DNA of 64,000 bases from positions 58,780 through 122,779 of the forward strand of contig UCBZ01000022.1 in assembly GCA_900470775.1 (NCBI GenBank), read 5' to 3'. The position numbers were made by a program, and so were the translations under genes. Shown here in pieces: positions 1-8,945 of this stretch; the stretch's first letter is position 1; every line of letters begins with the position of its first letter. The DNA is from Hyphomicrobiales bacterium (GTDB lineage: Bacteria > Pseudomonadota > Alphaproteobacteria > Rhizobiales > Beijerinckiaceae). The notes below the pieces were generated by a model. It saw nothing but the letters and a program-made list of their open reading frames with translations. It made no database searches and was not told the DNA's origin.

Positions 1-22
1 CTGAGGTCAGATGACAGCGGGC

Positions 23-1231
23 TCAAGCCGCCGTCTTCGCCTTTTCCTTGTCCATCATCTCGACGAAGCGCTTGAAGAGATAGTGGCTGTCCTGCGGGCC
101 GGGCGAGGCTTCCGGGTGGTGCTGAACGCTGAAAGCCGGCCGGTCTGTCAGGGCAAAGCCGCTGTTGGAGCCGTCGAAGAGCGAGACATGGGTCTCGACG
201 GCATGGCTCGGCAGCGAGGCCGGATCGACCGCGAAACCGTGGTTCATCGAGACGATCTCGACCTTGCCGGTGGTCCTGTCCTGAACAGGATGGTTGGCGC
301 CGTGATGGCCCTGCTTCATCTTCATGGTCTGGCCGCCGACGGCGAGCGCCATCATCTGATGGCCAAGGCAGATGCCGAAGGTCGGGACCTTGCGGTCGAG
401 CAGTTCGCGGATCACCGGCACGGCGTATTCGCCGGTCGCGGCCGGGTCGCCGGGACCGTTGGAGAGGAAGATGCCGTCGGGCTTCAGCGCCATGATGTCC
501 GCGGCGCTGGCGGTCGAGGGCACGACGGTGACGTCGCAGCCGGCCTTGGTGAGCAGGCGCAGGATGTTGCGCTTCACGCCATAGTCGATCGCCACGACCT
601 TGTGGGCCGCGCCCTCGCGCTTGCCGTAGCCGACCGGCCACTGCCAGGGCGTCTCGTCCCAATCATAGCGCTGGGCCGATGTCACCAGCGGCACGAGGTC
701 GAGGCCGGCCATGTCGGGCAGGTCCGAGGCCATCTTCTGCAGGCGGGGAATGTCGAAGACCCCATCGGGGGAATGGGCCAGAATCGCGTTGGGCATGCCG
801 TTGTCGCGGATCAGGGCGGTCAGCGCGCGGGTGTCGACGCCGCAGATGCCGACGATGTTGCGCGCCTTCAGCCAGGCGTCGAAATGCCGGCTGGCGCGCC
901 AGTTCGAGGGCTCGGTGATCGCGGCATGCAGGACGACGCCGCGCACGCCCGAGGAGGCGGCGGCGTTGACCGTCTCCGTGTCGTCGTCGTTGACGCCGAC
1001 ATTGCCGATATGGGGGAAGGTGAAGGTGATAATCTGCCCGGCATAGGACGGGTCGGTCAGGATCTCCTGATAGCCGGTCATCGCCGTGTTGAAGCAGACT
1101 TCGCCGGGCGCCTCGCCGGTGGCGCCGAGACCGAAGCCCTCCAGCACGGTGCCGTCCGCCAGCACGAGGAGCGCGGTCGCGCGCGGTTCGCTCCAGCCGC
1201 CTGCAGCGGGGTTTCCTTCGGGTGCGGTCAT
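23..1231 (-). CDS. carA: Carbamoyl-phosphate synthase small (glutaminase) subunit
   Basis: Glutamine amidotransferase subunit of carbamoyl-phosphate synthetase: it hydrolyses glutamine and passes ammonia to the CarB subunit, feeding arginine and pyrimidine synthesis in the cytoplasm. The N-terminal CPSase_sm domain (VLADGTVLEGFGLG, then FNTAMTGYQEILTDPSY) is followed by a class I GATase domain. The nucleophile Cys lies at about residue 288 in FGICLGHQ, and the His/Glu pair in HHPEASPGP at about 372-374. The length of 402 aa is normal. The ATG at 1231 was chosen because the 12 extra residues of the longer frame (MPRSRGLDRDID) lie before the conserved domain. carB is not in the window, and the divergent neighbour is a YqeY-family gene. 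Confidence 0.96.
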   Translation of the reverse strand: MTAPEGNPAAGGWSEPRATALLVLADGTVLEGFGLGATGEAPGEVCFNTAMTGYQEILTDPSYAGQIITFTFPHIGNVGVNDDDTETVNAAASSGVRGVVLHAAITEPSNWRASRHFDAWLKARNIVGICGVDTRALTALIRDNGMPNAILAHSPDGVFDIPRLQKMASDLPDMAGLDLVPLVTSAQRYDWDETPWQWPVGYGKREGAAHKVVAIDYGVKRNILRLLTKAGCDVTVVPSTASAADIMALKPDGIFLSNGPGDPAATGEYAVPVIRELLDRKVPTFGICLGHQMMALAVGGQTMKMKQGHHGANHPVQDRTTGKVEIVSMNHGFAVDPASLPSHAVETHVSLFDGSNSGFALTDRPAFSVQHHPEASPGPQDSHYLFKRFVEMMDKEKAKTAA

Positions 1232-1384
1232 GTCTATGTCTCGGTCCAGGCCGCGAGAGCGCGGCAATGCATGGGCGGCAGCGGGTTTTGCTGCGCGCCG
1301 TCTGGAGCGCGAGCCTTAAAGACGCGCTCCCATGCCGTCAATCGATGCAGGCGCAACGCCTGTGAGACAAAAGGGAATAACACC

Positions 1385-1846
1385 ATGACCAGCCTGCGCG
1401 AGCGCTTCACGGCCGATCTCAAGGAGGCGATGAAGGCCGGCGAGAAGGGCAAGGTCTCGACCATCCGCCTGATTACCTCGGCGCTGAAGGACAAGGACAT
1501 CGAGGCGCGCGGCCTCGGCAAGCCCGAGACGACGCCCGACGAACTGCTCGCCCTGCTGCAGAAGATGATCAAGCAGCGCCAGGAATCGATCGCGATCTAC
1601 GACGCCAACGGCCGCCCTGAACTGGCGGCCGGCGAGCGCGCCGAGATCGAGGTCATCAACGGCTATATGCCCAAGCAGATGTCCGAGGACGAGGTGAAGG
1701 CCGCGATCGCTGCTGCCGTCACCGAAAGCGGCGCGGAAACCGTCAAGGACATGGGCAAGGTCATCGCAATTCTGCGCGCGAACTACGCTGGCCAGATGGA
1801 TTTCGGCAAGGCGAGCGGGCTGGTGAAGGCTGCGCTGGCGGGGTGA
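1385..1846 (+). CDS. GatB/YqeY domain-containing protein
   Basis: A 153-aa YqeY-family protein. It resembles the C-terminal tRNA-binding tail of the GatB amidotransferase subunit but stands alone; the cellular role of these proteins is poorly defined. Visible features are the N-terminal LRERFTADLKEAMKAGEKGK, the central TPDELLALLQKMIKQRQES helix, the RAEIEVINGYMPKQMSEDEV segment, and the C-terminal GKVIAILRANYAGQMDFGKAS. The same frame is open far upstream, but that part is antisense to carA. The ATG at 1385 follows a purine-rich AAAAGGGAA and begins exactly at the family N-terminus. It is encoded divergently from carA and upstream of dnaG and rpoD. Confidence 0.9.
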   Translation: MTSLRERFTADLKEAMKAGEKGKVSTIRLITSALKDKDIEARGLGKPETTPDELLALLQKMIKQRQESIAIYDANGRPELAAGERAEIEVINGYMPKQMSEDEVKAAIAAAVTESGAETVKDMGKVIAILRANYAGQMDFGKASGLVKAALAG

Positions 1847-1909
1847 CTCGGCGGGGCGGCGCGATTTCGCCACATCGCGTCGTCAGCCTGACGGCAAAGG
1901 AGGAATCCG

Positions 1910-2407
1910 ATGCCGAACATCATCAAGGATGCCGTGGCCGTGATCGCGCTGACGGTCACTGCCAGCGCCGGCAGCGCGCAGGAGGTGGCCTGGGGAACTG
2001 GCTACCAGATGGGGACGTCCTATGCCGGCGTTTCCAATGCCCAGAAGGCTCGGCTGAGCTTCTATTGCGGCGATAGCGCCGCGGCGAAGGCCAATCCTGC
2101 TATCAGGGGTGGCCCTTATCTGACGGTGAGCTTGCCGAAGGCGCCCGCGCTCGAGACGGCGCGTTCGGTCGAGGTCGTGCTGGACGGCAAGGCGACGGCG
2201 ATCCCGGTCGAGCCGAAGTCGGACATCGACAGCGTCGAGCTGAACTGGAAGCCGTCGCCCGCCTTCGGGCTTGCGCAGATGAAGCCCGTCATAGCGGGGT
2301 TGCGCAAAGCCAAGGCGATCGAAGTGAGGGCGGCCGGGCAGAGCGCGAGCCTTCCTTCGAAGGGGGCGGACAAGGCGCTGGCCGACGATCCGCTCGGCTG
2401 CACATAG
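1910..2407 (+). CDS. Hypothetical secreted protein
   Basis: A 165-aa protein I cannot assign to a family. Residues 1-24 look like a signal peptide: a charged start with Lys6, a hydrophobic stretch AVAVIALTVTASA and an AQE-type cleavage region. The mature part is small, with a single early Cys (SFYCGDS) and a Cys next to the end (LGCT) that could form a disulfide. It contains mixed beta-like segments such as YLTVSLPKAP and VEVVLDGKATAIPV. AAAGGAGGAA lies just upstream of the ATG and fits a ribosome site. It sits between the YqeY-family gene and dnaG on the same strand, and its location suggests nothing about its role. Confidence 0.72.
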   Translation: MPNIIKDAVAVIALTVTASAGSAQEVAWGTGYQMGTSYAGVSNAQKARLSFYCGDSAAAKANPAIRGGPYLTVSLPKAPALETARSVEVVLDGKATAIPVEPKSDIDSVELNWKPSPAFGLAQMKPVIAGLRKAKAIEVRAAGQSASLPSKGADKALADDPLGCT

Positions 2408-2537
2408 GCAGGTGGGGCAGCGAGGCTGCCAGGTGATGCTTTGCGATCCTGTGGCAGCCTGTGGATTACACGGGCAAGCGCCCCGGAATCACGATCCGTT
2501 CTTGGCTTGGAGGCCTGCCGGGTCCACATAGGCAGGA

Positions 2538-4448
2538 ATGAAGTTCCCGCCCTCCATCCTCGAAGAAATCAAGGCGCGGCTGCCGGTCTCGGCGGTCGTC
2601 GGCAAGCGCGTGCGGCTGGCCAAATCCGGCCGCGAATGGAAGGGGCTCTCGCCCTTCAACGCCGAGAAGACGCCGTCCTTCTTCGTCAACGACCAGAAGG
2701 GCTCGTTCTTCGATTTCTCCTCGGGCAAGAACGGCGACATCTTCAAATTCGTGATGGAGACGGAAGGGTTGTCCTTCCCCGAGGCCGTCGAGAAGCTCGC
2801 TTCCGAGGCCGGCGTCACGCTGCCGAAGATCACGCATGAAGCGCAGGTCCAGGAGGAGAAGCGCAAGGGTCTGCACGAGGTCGTCGAGCTTGCGGCGCGC
2901 TTCTTCGAGGCCGAGTTGACGGGCGAGCGCGGCGGCGCGGCGCGGCGCTATCTGGCTTCGCGCGGGCTCGATGGCGAGGCGCGCACGCGCTTCCGGCTGG
3001 GCTATGGCCCATCCGATCGCTTCGCGCTGCGCGACCATCTCGCCGGCAAGGGCGTCAGCGCCGAGTTGATGATGGAGGCGGGGCTCCTGGTGCATGGCGA
3101 GGAGATCGCTGTGCCCTATGACCGCTTCCGCGACCGCATCATGTTCCCGATCCATGATTCGCGCGGGCGGCCCGTTGCCTTCGGCGGGCGGGCGATGAGC
3201 TCGGAGGTTTCGGCGAAATACCTGAACTCGCCGGAGACGCCGCTCTTTCACAAGGGCTCGCTGCTGTTCAACCACCACAATGCCCGCAAGGCGTCGCACG
3301 ACACCGGGCAGGTCATCGTTGTGGAGGGCTATGTCGACGTCATCGCGATGTCGCTCGCCGGCTTCCCGCAGACGGTGGCGCCGCTTGGTACGGCGCTGAC
3401 CGAGGACCAGTTGACGCTGCTCTGGCGCATGGCTGACGAGCCGGTGATCTGCCTCGACGGCGACAAGGCCGGGCGCAAGGCTGCGAGCCGCGCGATCGAT
3501 ATCGCCCTGCCGCAACTCGAGCCCGGCAAGTCGCTGTCTTTCGCATTGCTGCCGGACGGACAGGACCCCGACGACCTGGCCCGATCCGGTGGCAAGGTCG
3601 CGATCGCGGAGGTTCTGGGCGCGGCGCGGCCGCTGGTCGACATGCTGTGGACGCGCGAGGTCGAGGCCGGCCCGCTCGACACGCCCGAGCGCCGCGCCGC
3701 CTTCGAACGGCGGCTGAAGGAGCCGCTCGGCCAGATCAAGGACGAGACGACGCGCAGGCACTACCGCCGCGAGATGGAAGAGCGGCTGGCGCAGCTCTTC
3801 GCCAGCGCGGCCCCGGCGCGGCCTGAGCGCGGGCGGGACGGCGCCTTCCAGCGCGGCCGCGGGCAGGGGGGCGGTGGCCGGGGCGGTTCCCGAGGGGGCT
3901 TCCAGCAGGTCTCGCCCTGGGCAACCGGGCCATTGAAGGCCTCGAGCCAGCTCACCCGCACCAAGATCATGGCGCGGGGACACGGCGAGGATACGCGCGA
4001 GGCCTTCATCCTGCTGGCGCTGGCCTCCCATCCCGGGCTGATCCTGCGCTGTGCCGACGAGATTTCGGAATTGTCGCTCGACGGGGCCGCCGCCGAGCGC
4101 TTCCGACAGGCGCTGCTCGATGCGGCGATGGAGGGCGTTCTCGACGAGGAGGTGCTGGCGAATCGGCTGGAACAGCCTCGCGTGCGCGAGGCGCAAGCCC
4201 ATCTGATGGCGGTCACCGGCCCTGCCGAGCGACTGAAACTCGCGCAAGAGGCTGATCCTGAATCGGTTTTCGACTCGATTCGTCAGGCTATTGTCTTGCA
4301 TCAGCGCGCGCGGACGCTACATAGCGAGTTGAAGGCAGCCGAGCGCGCATTGGCTGACGAAGCGACCGAAGCCAATTTCGCCTGGATCAAGGACGTCAAG
4401 GCTCGCCTCGAGACGATCGAGGGGACCGAGGCGATGTCCGGGGATTGA
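2538..4448 (+). CDS. dnaG: DNA primase DnaG, zinc-ligand-less form
   Basis: Replicative primase that makes RNA primers for the replisome with DnaB helicase. The 636-aa protein has an N-terminal CHC2-like domain (about residues 1-100), the catalytic core and a TOPRIM domain with VIVVEGYVDV (Glu near 262) and ICLDGDKAG (acidic pair near 304-306). A Gly/Arg-rich linker (about 425-460) leads to a C-terminal DnaB-interaction domain. The four positions that hold zinc ligands in the classical CHC2 motif read Ser38, Asn41, Asp59 and Ser62, so the zinc ribbon cannot bind metal in the usual way. The gene lies upstream of rpoD as in the macromolecular synthesis operon, but without rpsU and with a 205-bp gap. 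Confidence 0.96.
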   Translation: MKFPPSILEEIKARLPVSAVVGKRVRLAKSGREWKGLSPFNAEKTPSFFVNDQKGSFFDFSSGKNGDIFKFVMETEGLSFPEAVEKLASEAGVTLPKITHEAQVQEEKRKGLHEVVELAARFFEAELTGERGGAARRYLASRGLDGEARTRFRLGYGPSDRFALRDHLAGKGVSAELMMEAGLLVHGEEIAVPYDRFRDRIMFPIHDSRGRPVAFGGRAMSSEVSAKYLNSPETPLFHKGSLLFNHHNARKASHDTGQVIVVEGYVDVIAMSLAGFPQTVAPLGTALTEDQLTLLWRMADEPVICLDGDKAGRKAASRAIDIALPQLEPGKSLSFALLPDGQDPDDLARSGGKVAIAEVLGAARPLVDMLWTREVEAGPLDTPERRAAFERRLKEPLGQIKDETTRRHYRREMEERLAQLFASAAPARPERGRDGAFQRGRGQGGGGRGGSRGGFQQVSPWATGPLKASSQLTRTKIMARGHGEDTREAFILLALASHPGLILRCADEISELSLDGAAAERFRQALLDAAMEGVLDEEVLANRLEQPRVREAQAHLMAVTGPAERLKLAQEADPESVFDSIRQAIVLHQRARTLHSELKAAERALADEATEANFAWIKDVKARLETIEGTEAMSGD

Positions 4449-4653
4449 TGGCATAAGTGCCCGGTGCTCTGCGTTCTGGCATGCGCGCCGGTTCAGGATG
4501 GTTTACGGTTCATCAATGATGAGCGGTGCCATCTCGCCGAAGTGATTTGGGTGGGGTGAGCGCGCCGGACCTGCGGCCGCGCCGCCCTTTTATGCGTCTG
4601 CGTATGGCTTCTTCCCGAGCCGGAGGCGACGCGAGAGTGCGGAGCGCTGATTG

Positions 4654-6693
4654 ATGGCGACGAAAACGAGCGAACGGGACAAGACCGATCAGGTCGCGCC
4701 GGAAGCCCCCCCGAGCTCCGATGGACCGTTGCTCGATCTGACGGATCAGGCCGTAAGGCGGATGATCAAGCTCGCCAAGAAGCGCGGCTATGTCACTTAT
4801 GATGAACTGAACGAGGTTCTGCCGTCGGAGGAGTTCTCCTCCGAGCAGATCGAGGACGTGCTTGGCCAGCTCAGCGAGCAGGGCATCAACGTCGTCGACA
4901 ATGAAGACCCGGAAGCCTCCGGGGAGGAGCGCGCGGCTGCGCGCACCGGCACCAACGGCGCCGATGAGGAAGAGGCCGAGGGCGGCGATCTGGTCGATGC
5001 CTCGCGCTCGGCGCTGCCCGTCGAGGTCAAGCGCAATCTCGAGCCGACCGAGCGCACCGACGATCCGGTGCGGATGTATCTTCGCGAGATGGGCTCGGTC
5101 GAGCTGCTCTCCCGCGAGGGCGAAATCGCGATCGCCAAGCGCATCGAGGCCGGCCGCGAGGCGATGATCGCCGGGCTCTGCGAGAGCCCGCTGACCTTCC
5201 AGGCGATCATCATCTGGCGCGACGAGTTGAACGAAGCCAAGATTCTGCTGCGCGACATCATCGATCTCGAAGCGACCTATGCCGGGCCTGACGCCAAGAA
5301 TCCGCAGGTTGCGCCGGGCGAGGGCGGCGAAGGCGTGCCCGTCGAGGGCGCTGCTCCCGCAGCCGAGGCCGAGGTGCCGGAAGGCGAGCTGCCGTCCGAT
5401 CTCGACGACGACGATATCGAGAACAACGTCTCGCTCTCGGCCATGGAGGCCGAACTCAAGCCGCGCGTGCTGGAGACGTTCGACTCGATCGCCGACAACT
5501 ACAAGAAGCTGCGCCGCCTGCAGGACCAGGACATCGCCAACCGGCTGGAGAACACCAAGCTCTCGCCGTCGCAGGACCGCAAATACAAGAAGCTCAAGGA
5601 CGACATCATCACCGCGGTGAAGTCGCTCTCGCTCAACAACAACCGCATCGAGGCGCTGGTCGAACAGCTCTACGACATCAACAAGCGCCTGATCGGCCAC
5701 GAGACCCGCCTGCTGCGCCTGGCCGAGAGCTATGGCGTTGGCCGCGAGGACTTCCTCAAGCAGCATGTCGGCGGCGAGCTCGATCCGAAATGGGTGCTGC
5801 GCGTCTCCAAGCTGGGCTCGCGCGGCTGGCGTGAATTCGTCGGTGCCGAGCTGGAGCGGATCAAGAGCCTGCGCGAGGACATCCATACGCTGGCGTCCGA
5901 GACGGGCCTGGAGATCCAGGAATTCCGCAAGATCGTGCTGATGGTCCAGAAGGGCGAGCGCGAGGCCAGGCAAGCGAAGAAGGAGATGATCGAGGCCAAT
6001 CTTCGCCTCGTGATCTCGATCGCCAAAAAGTACACCAACCGCGGCCTGCAGTTCCTCGACCTGATCCAGGAAGGCAATATCGGCCTGATGAAGGCGGTCG
6101 ACAAGTTCGAGTACCGCCGGGGCTACAAGTTCTCGACCTATGCGACCTGGTGGATCCGCCAGGCGATCACGCGCTCGATCGCCGACCAGGCCCGCACGAT
6201 CCGCATCCCCGTCCACATGATCGAGACGATCAACAAGATCGTGCGGACCTCGCGCCAGATGCTGCACGAGATCGGCCGCGAGCCGACCCCGGAAGAGCTG
6301 GCCGAGAAGCTCGCCATGCCGCTGGAGAAGGTGCGCAAGGTCCTGAAGATCGCCAAGGAGCCGATCAGCTTGGAGACGCCGATCGGCGACGAGGAGGATT
6401 CGCATCTCGGCGACTTCATCGAGGACAAGAACGCGATCCTGCCGATCGACGCGGCGATCCAGTCCAACCTGCGCGAGACGACGACGCGCGTGCTGGCCTC
6501 GCTGACGCCGCGCGAGGAGCGCGTGCTGCGCATGCGCTTCGGCATCGGCATGAACACCGACCACACCCTCGAAGAGGTCGGCCAGCAGTTCAGCGTCACC
6601 CGCGAGCGCATCCGTCAGATCGAGGCGAAGGCGCTGCGGAAGCTGAAGCATCCGTCAAGGAGCCGGAAGCTACGGTCTTTCCTGGACAATTGA
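4654..6693 (+). CDS. rpoD: RNA polymerase primary sigma factor RpoD (sigma-70)
   Basis: Housekeeping sigma factor directing core polymerase to -35/-10 promoters. The domains in order are region 1.1 (about residues 25-85, [21 protein letters not shown]), region 1.2 ([21 protein letters not shown]), and a long acidic non-conserved region typical of alphaproteobacterial RpoD (about 210-260). Region 2 ([20 protein letters not shown], then the -10 recognition segment [14 protein letters not shown]), region 3 and region 4 ([23 protein letters not shown]) follow. The 679-aa length is normal. A TTG codon directly precedes the ATG at 4654; the ATG was preferred. A perfect hairpin follows the stop codon. 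Confidence 0.97.
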   Translation: MATKTSERDKTDQVAPEAPPSSDGPLLDLTDQAVRRMIKLAKKRGYVTYDELNEVLPSEEFSSEQIEDVLGQLSEQGINVVDNEDPEASGEERAAARTGTNGADEEEAEGGDLVDASRSALPVEVKRNLEPTERTDDPVRMYLREMGSVELLSREGEIAIAKRIEAGREAMIAGLCESPLTFQAIIIWRDELNEAKILLRDIIDLEATYAGPDAKNPQVAPGEGGEGVPVEGAAPAAEAEVPEGELPSDLDDDDIENNVSLSAMEAELKPRVLETFDSIADNYKKLRRLQDQDIANRLENTKLSPSQDRKYKKLKDDIITAVKSLSLNNNRIEALVEQLYDINKRLIGHETRLLRLAESYGVGREDFLKQHVGGELDPKWVLRVSKLGSRGWREFVGAELERIKSLREDIHTLASETGLEIQEFRKIVLMVQKGEREARQAKKEMIEANLRLVISIAKKYTNRGLQFLDLIQEGNIGLMKAVDKFEYRRGYKFSTYATWWIRQAITRSIADQARTIRIPVHMIETINKIVRTSRQMLHEIGREPTPEELAEKLAMPLEKVRKVLKIAKEPISLETPIGDEEDSHLGDFIEDKNAILPIDAAIQSNLRETTTRVLASLTPREERVLRMRFGIGMNTDHTLEEVGQQFSVTRERIRQIEAKALRKLKHPSRSRKLRSFLDN

Positions 6694-6705
6694 TTTGAAC
6701 CGAGC

Positions 6706-6731
6706 AAGCGTCCAGTCGCGATTGGACGCTT
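6706..6731 (+). terminator. Hairpin after rpoD
   Basis: AAGCGTCCA at 6706-6714 is perfectly complementary to TGGACGCTT at 6723-6731 with an 8-nt loop, beginning 12 bases after the rpoD stop. It is followed by TCTCGATCTAT rather than a pure T tract, so it is a moderately convincing intrinsic terminator. Confidence 0.6.
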
Positions 6732-6739
6732 CTCGATCT

Positions 6740-7462
6740 ATGATTGCCCATTTGGAGCGGTTGATTGCCGCGTTTGCAAACAGCCTACCCAAGCCTATAG
6801 CCTGTCATTCTGGCACTGCAAATTTAGGATATCGGTTTACGAAGCCGGGAATCCCGCATTTCTGTCTGCTTAAAGGGGTTCGCGCTGTAAGCGGTCTCAA
6901 TGCTATTTCTGAGCTTGTGAAGGCGTGCTATCCATAAGAAATAGTCGTAATATTGCGTACTATTGTTGAGTGTACTTCTCATATTGAATTTGCGATAATT
7001 GATTTTATGAGTGGAAGCTCTCCGGAGCTCCGAAAATATATCGATGCCTATTTTGATGACCATCAGAGGAATAGTGCTGCCGATTTTAAGCGCCCTCAGG
7101 TGCGCCAAGAGTCTGTTCACCGTGCGGTTGGGGCTATTTTAGATCAGGGTATGCTCTCAGGTGAGTCAGATAAAACGGCGGCTGCCGTGCAAGCTAATCG
7201 ATTAATGTCTAATATATATCTAAATTATTCAAACTATGTTCACGCAAGATATCCAGAGGTGATGGATTTATATGGCGGCCCTCAGCCCCGATTTCATCTT
7301 TCCGGCATGAGCGGAACGCCAAAGGACGTAGAAAATATATTGATGCTTGAAGCTACCATTGATTCTGTCTCTCTATGTTTCAAACGTATGTGCATAGAAT
7401 TGGGTTTGAAGGAAATTATCGAATCTGACGGTGTTTTGGGTGGATGGTTTATTAAAAACTGA
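6740..7462 (+). pseudogene. AT-rich gene interrupted by one in-frame TAA; possible HEPN-like protein
   Basis: Two open segments in one reading frame (6740-6934 and 6938-7462) are separated only by a TAA at 6935-6937. The joined protein would be about 240 aa. Across the stop the text reads SELVKACYP-stop-EIVVILRTIVEC, which is continuous helical sequence and suggests a former CAA (Gln). The C-terminal half (YVHARYPEVMDLYGG, then IDSVSLCFKRMCIELG) recalls helical HEPN/DUF5677-type proteins; this resemblance is from memory and uncertain. The stretch is much richer in A and T than its neighbours, with many AGA, ATA, TTA and AAA codons, which points to foreign origin. The downstream half could still be made from a TTG at 6953 or the ATG at 7007 (152 aa). 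Confidence 0.68.
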
Positions 7463-7493
7463 ACAACCGTTATATTTGGGTCTCCGGTTGTTC
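7461..7493 (+). terminator. Hairpin closing the AT-rich insert
   Basis: GAACAACCG (7461-7469) pairs perfectly with CGGTTGTTC (7485-7493) across a 15-nt loop, starting at the last base of the stop codon of the disrupted gene. It is followed by GATTCAATTTCC, so it could act as an imperfect terminator for this gene or for the convergent SRPBCC gene. Confidence 0.45.
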
Positions 7494-7601
7494 GATTCAA
7501 TTTCCAGTTGGCTGAAAACACTATGCTGTCGAAGTCTGGAATCAGGCATCTAGAAGCGGCTGCGAGGCCGGCTTCTATCAGACTCAGCGTCGTCTTGCCC
7601 C

Positions 7602-8084
7602 TCAAAGCCCCTTCGCCAGTGCCACGAGTTGATCCAGCGCCGTGCCCCAGCCCTGGTGGAAGCCCATTTCCTCGTGCTGCTTCTTCGCGGCCTCGTCCTT
7701 GTGCAGGGCACGCGCGGTGTAGAGCGTTCCGGTTGCGGTCGGCTCGATCAGGACGGAGGCGGTCATGAAGCCGCCACCCAGCGGGCGGTAGCCGGGGCCG
7801 AGCGCGTCGGTGAAGACGAGGAGCTTTTCGGGCACGATGAAGAGGAAGCAGCCGGTGTTGTCGTGCTTCTCGCCATTGGGCCCTTCCATCACGGTGCGGA
7901 ACTTGCCGCCGGGCTGAAGGTCCATCTCGCAGGCCGTTGTCTTCCATGGCGCCGGCGTGAACCACTGCTTCAGCAGCTCCGGTTCGGTCCAGGCGCGCCA
8001 GACGAGCCGAGGTGCGACAGCGACCTCGCGCTTCAGTTCGAGATCGAGCGTCGGGTCGAAAACGGCGGCGGGCAGGGCGGTCAT
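7602..8084 (-). CDS. SRPBCC (AHSA1-like) domain protein
   Basis: A 160-aa START/Bet v1-like fold protein of the AHSA1 family. The signature segments are LELKREVAVAPRLVWRAWTEPELLKQWFTPAPW at the N-terminus, GGKFRTVMEGPNGE, LVFTDALGPGYRP and the C-terminal GWGTALDQLVALAKGL. Such proteins bind hydrophobic ligands, but the ligand here is unknown. The ATG at 8084 was chosen because it overlaps the stop codon of the upstream ArsR gene by four bases (ATGA) and starts just before the domain. The ArsR-SRPBCC pair is a common two-gene operon in which the regulator controls its partner. Confidence 0.9.
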   Translation of the reverse strand: MTALPAAVFDPTLDLELKREVAVAPRLVWRAWTEPELLKQWFTPAPWKTTACEMDLQPGGKFRTVMEGPNGEKHDNTGCFLFIVPEKLLVFTDALGPGYRPLGGGFMTASVLIEPTATGTLYTARALHKDEAAKKQHEEMGFHQGWGTALDQLVALAKGL

Positions 8085-8443
8085 GGGGTCTCCTCCGTGT
8101 CTTTCAGTTGCAGCACAAAGTCGTCGAACTGGTCGAGCCGCCGGGTCCAGAGCGAGCGCTGGGCCTCGAGCCATTGTCCGGCGGCGGTGAGCGGCTCCGC
8201 CCGCAGCGTGCAGGTGCGCACCCGCCCGGATTTGGCGGTGCTGACCAGGCCTGAATCCTCCAGAACCTTGAGGTGCTGGAGGAAGCTCGGCAGGGCCATT
8301 TCAAAGGGCTTGGCAAGTTCGCTCACCGAGGCCGGTCCGCGGCTCAGCGCCTGGACGACTGCGCGCCGGGTCGGGTCGGACAAAGCGCGGAAGGTCTGAT
8401 CGAGGGCGGGCTGGGCTGCGGTCATGGGGCGATCCAACAGCAT
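8081..8443 (-). CDS. ArsR/SmtB-family transcriptional repressor
   Basis: A 114-120-aa winged-helix regulator: FRALSDPTRRAVVQAL and SVSELAKPFEMALPSFLQHLKVLEDSGLV form the HTH, followed by a wing (STAKSGRVRTCTL). The classical metal-binding Cys motif in the recognition helix region is absent, so it is probably not a metal sensor. Two ATG codons are possible, at 8443 and 8425; the residues before the second are not conserved. It is translationally coupled to the SRPBCC gene, and its first ATG lies four bases from a perfect inverted repeat that is the likely autoregulatory operator. Confidence 0.92.
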   Translation of the reverse strand: MLLDRPMTAAQPALDQTFRALSDPTRRAVVQALSRGPASVSELAKPFEMALPSFLQHLKVLEDSGLVSTAKSGRVRTCTLRAEPLTAAGQWLEAQRSLWTRRLDQFDDFVLQLKDTEETP

Positions 8444-8446
8444 GGC

Positions 8447-8472
8447 ATTAGTTAGGTCAATGCCTAACTAAT
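8447..8472. promoter_or_regulatory. Perfect inverted repeat, likely ArsR operator
   Basis: ATTAGTTAGG and CCTAACTAAT form perfect 10-bp arms around a 6-bp spacer, immediately upstream of the arsR-like start. The core TTAGG-N-CCTAA resembles sites bound by ArsR repressors of the ArsR-SRPBCC operons. Confidence 0.75.
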
Positions 8473-8692
8473 TGATCGAATCCATCAGCGACGCTGATCG
8501 AGCGGGAGCGGGCCCGTCGGGTAGAGCAGGCGGTATTCGGGCTGGACATCGGACCGGTGCCGCATCCGAGCGCAGTCGCGGGAGCCAAGGCGTTTCCAGC
8601 ACGATTGAGAATATCGACGCGCGGATTTCGCGGGCCGTCTTTATTAATGGCCCGGGATGATGGCATGATGATGCCGATCACGGGAGGCAGCG

Positions 8693-8944
8693 ATGACCCA
8701 CACACCTGATCTGGCGGAGATCGACGCTGCGGTGCAGGCCGCGCGGGCGCAGGCCGAGCAGCAGAAGCAGCAGCAACAACCCGCCGCCGCAAGCGACACC
8801 GGCAGCACGGCGACGGATGGCGTCGGCGACGTCATCGCCGCTGCCCTCGACGGCACGTTCGAACTGGCAGGCAGCGTGATCGCCGGCGCCGGCGAGGCCG
8901 CGGCCGCCGTCATTGGCGGGTTTTTCGACGGGCTTGGATCCTGA
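8693..8944 (+). CDS. Small hypothetical protein with a Gln run
   Basis: An 83-aa protein of unknown function. Residues 13-35 are Ala/Gln-rich with a QQKQQQQ run and likely helical. The second half (VGDVIAAALDGTFELAGSVIAGAGEAAAAVIGGFFDGLG) is Gly/Ala-rich and moderately hydrophobic, and might lie on a membrane. GGGAGGCAG upstream of the ATG is a good ribosome site, and the stop codon is one base from the next gene, so the two are probably co-transcribed. Confidence 0.6.
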   Translation: MTHTPDLAEIDAAVQAARAQAEQQKQQQQPAAASDTGSTATDGVGDVIAAALDGTFELAGSVIAGAGEAAAAVIGGFFDGLGS

Positions 8945-8945
8945 G

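Noticed and set aside
4513-6651. A 712-aa open frame on the minus strand opposite rpoD
   Set aside because: Antisense artefact of GC-rich codon structure; its composition is Leu/Asp/Arg/Gly without domain motifs, while rpoD is fully conserved on the other strand.
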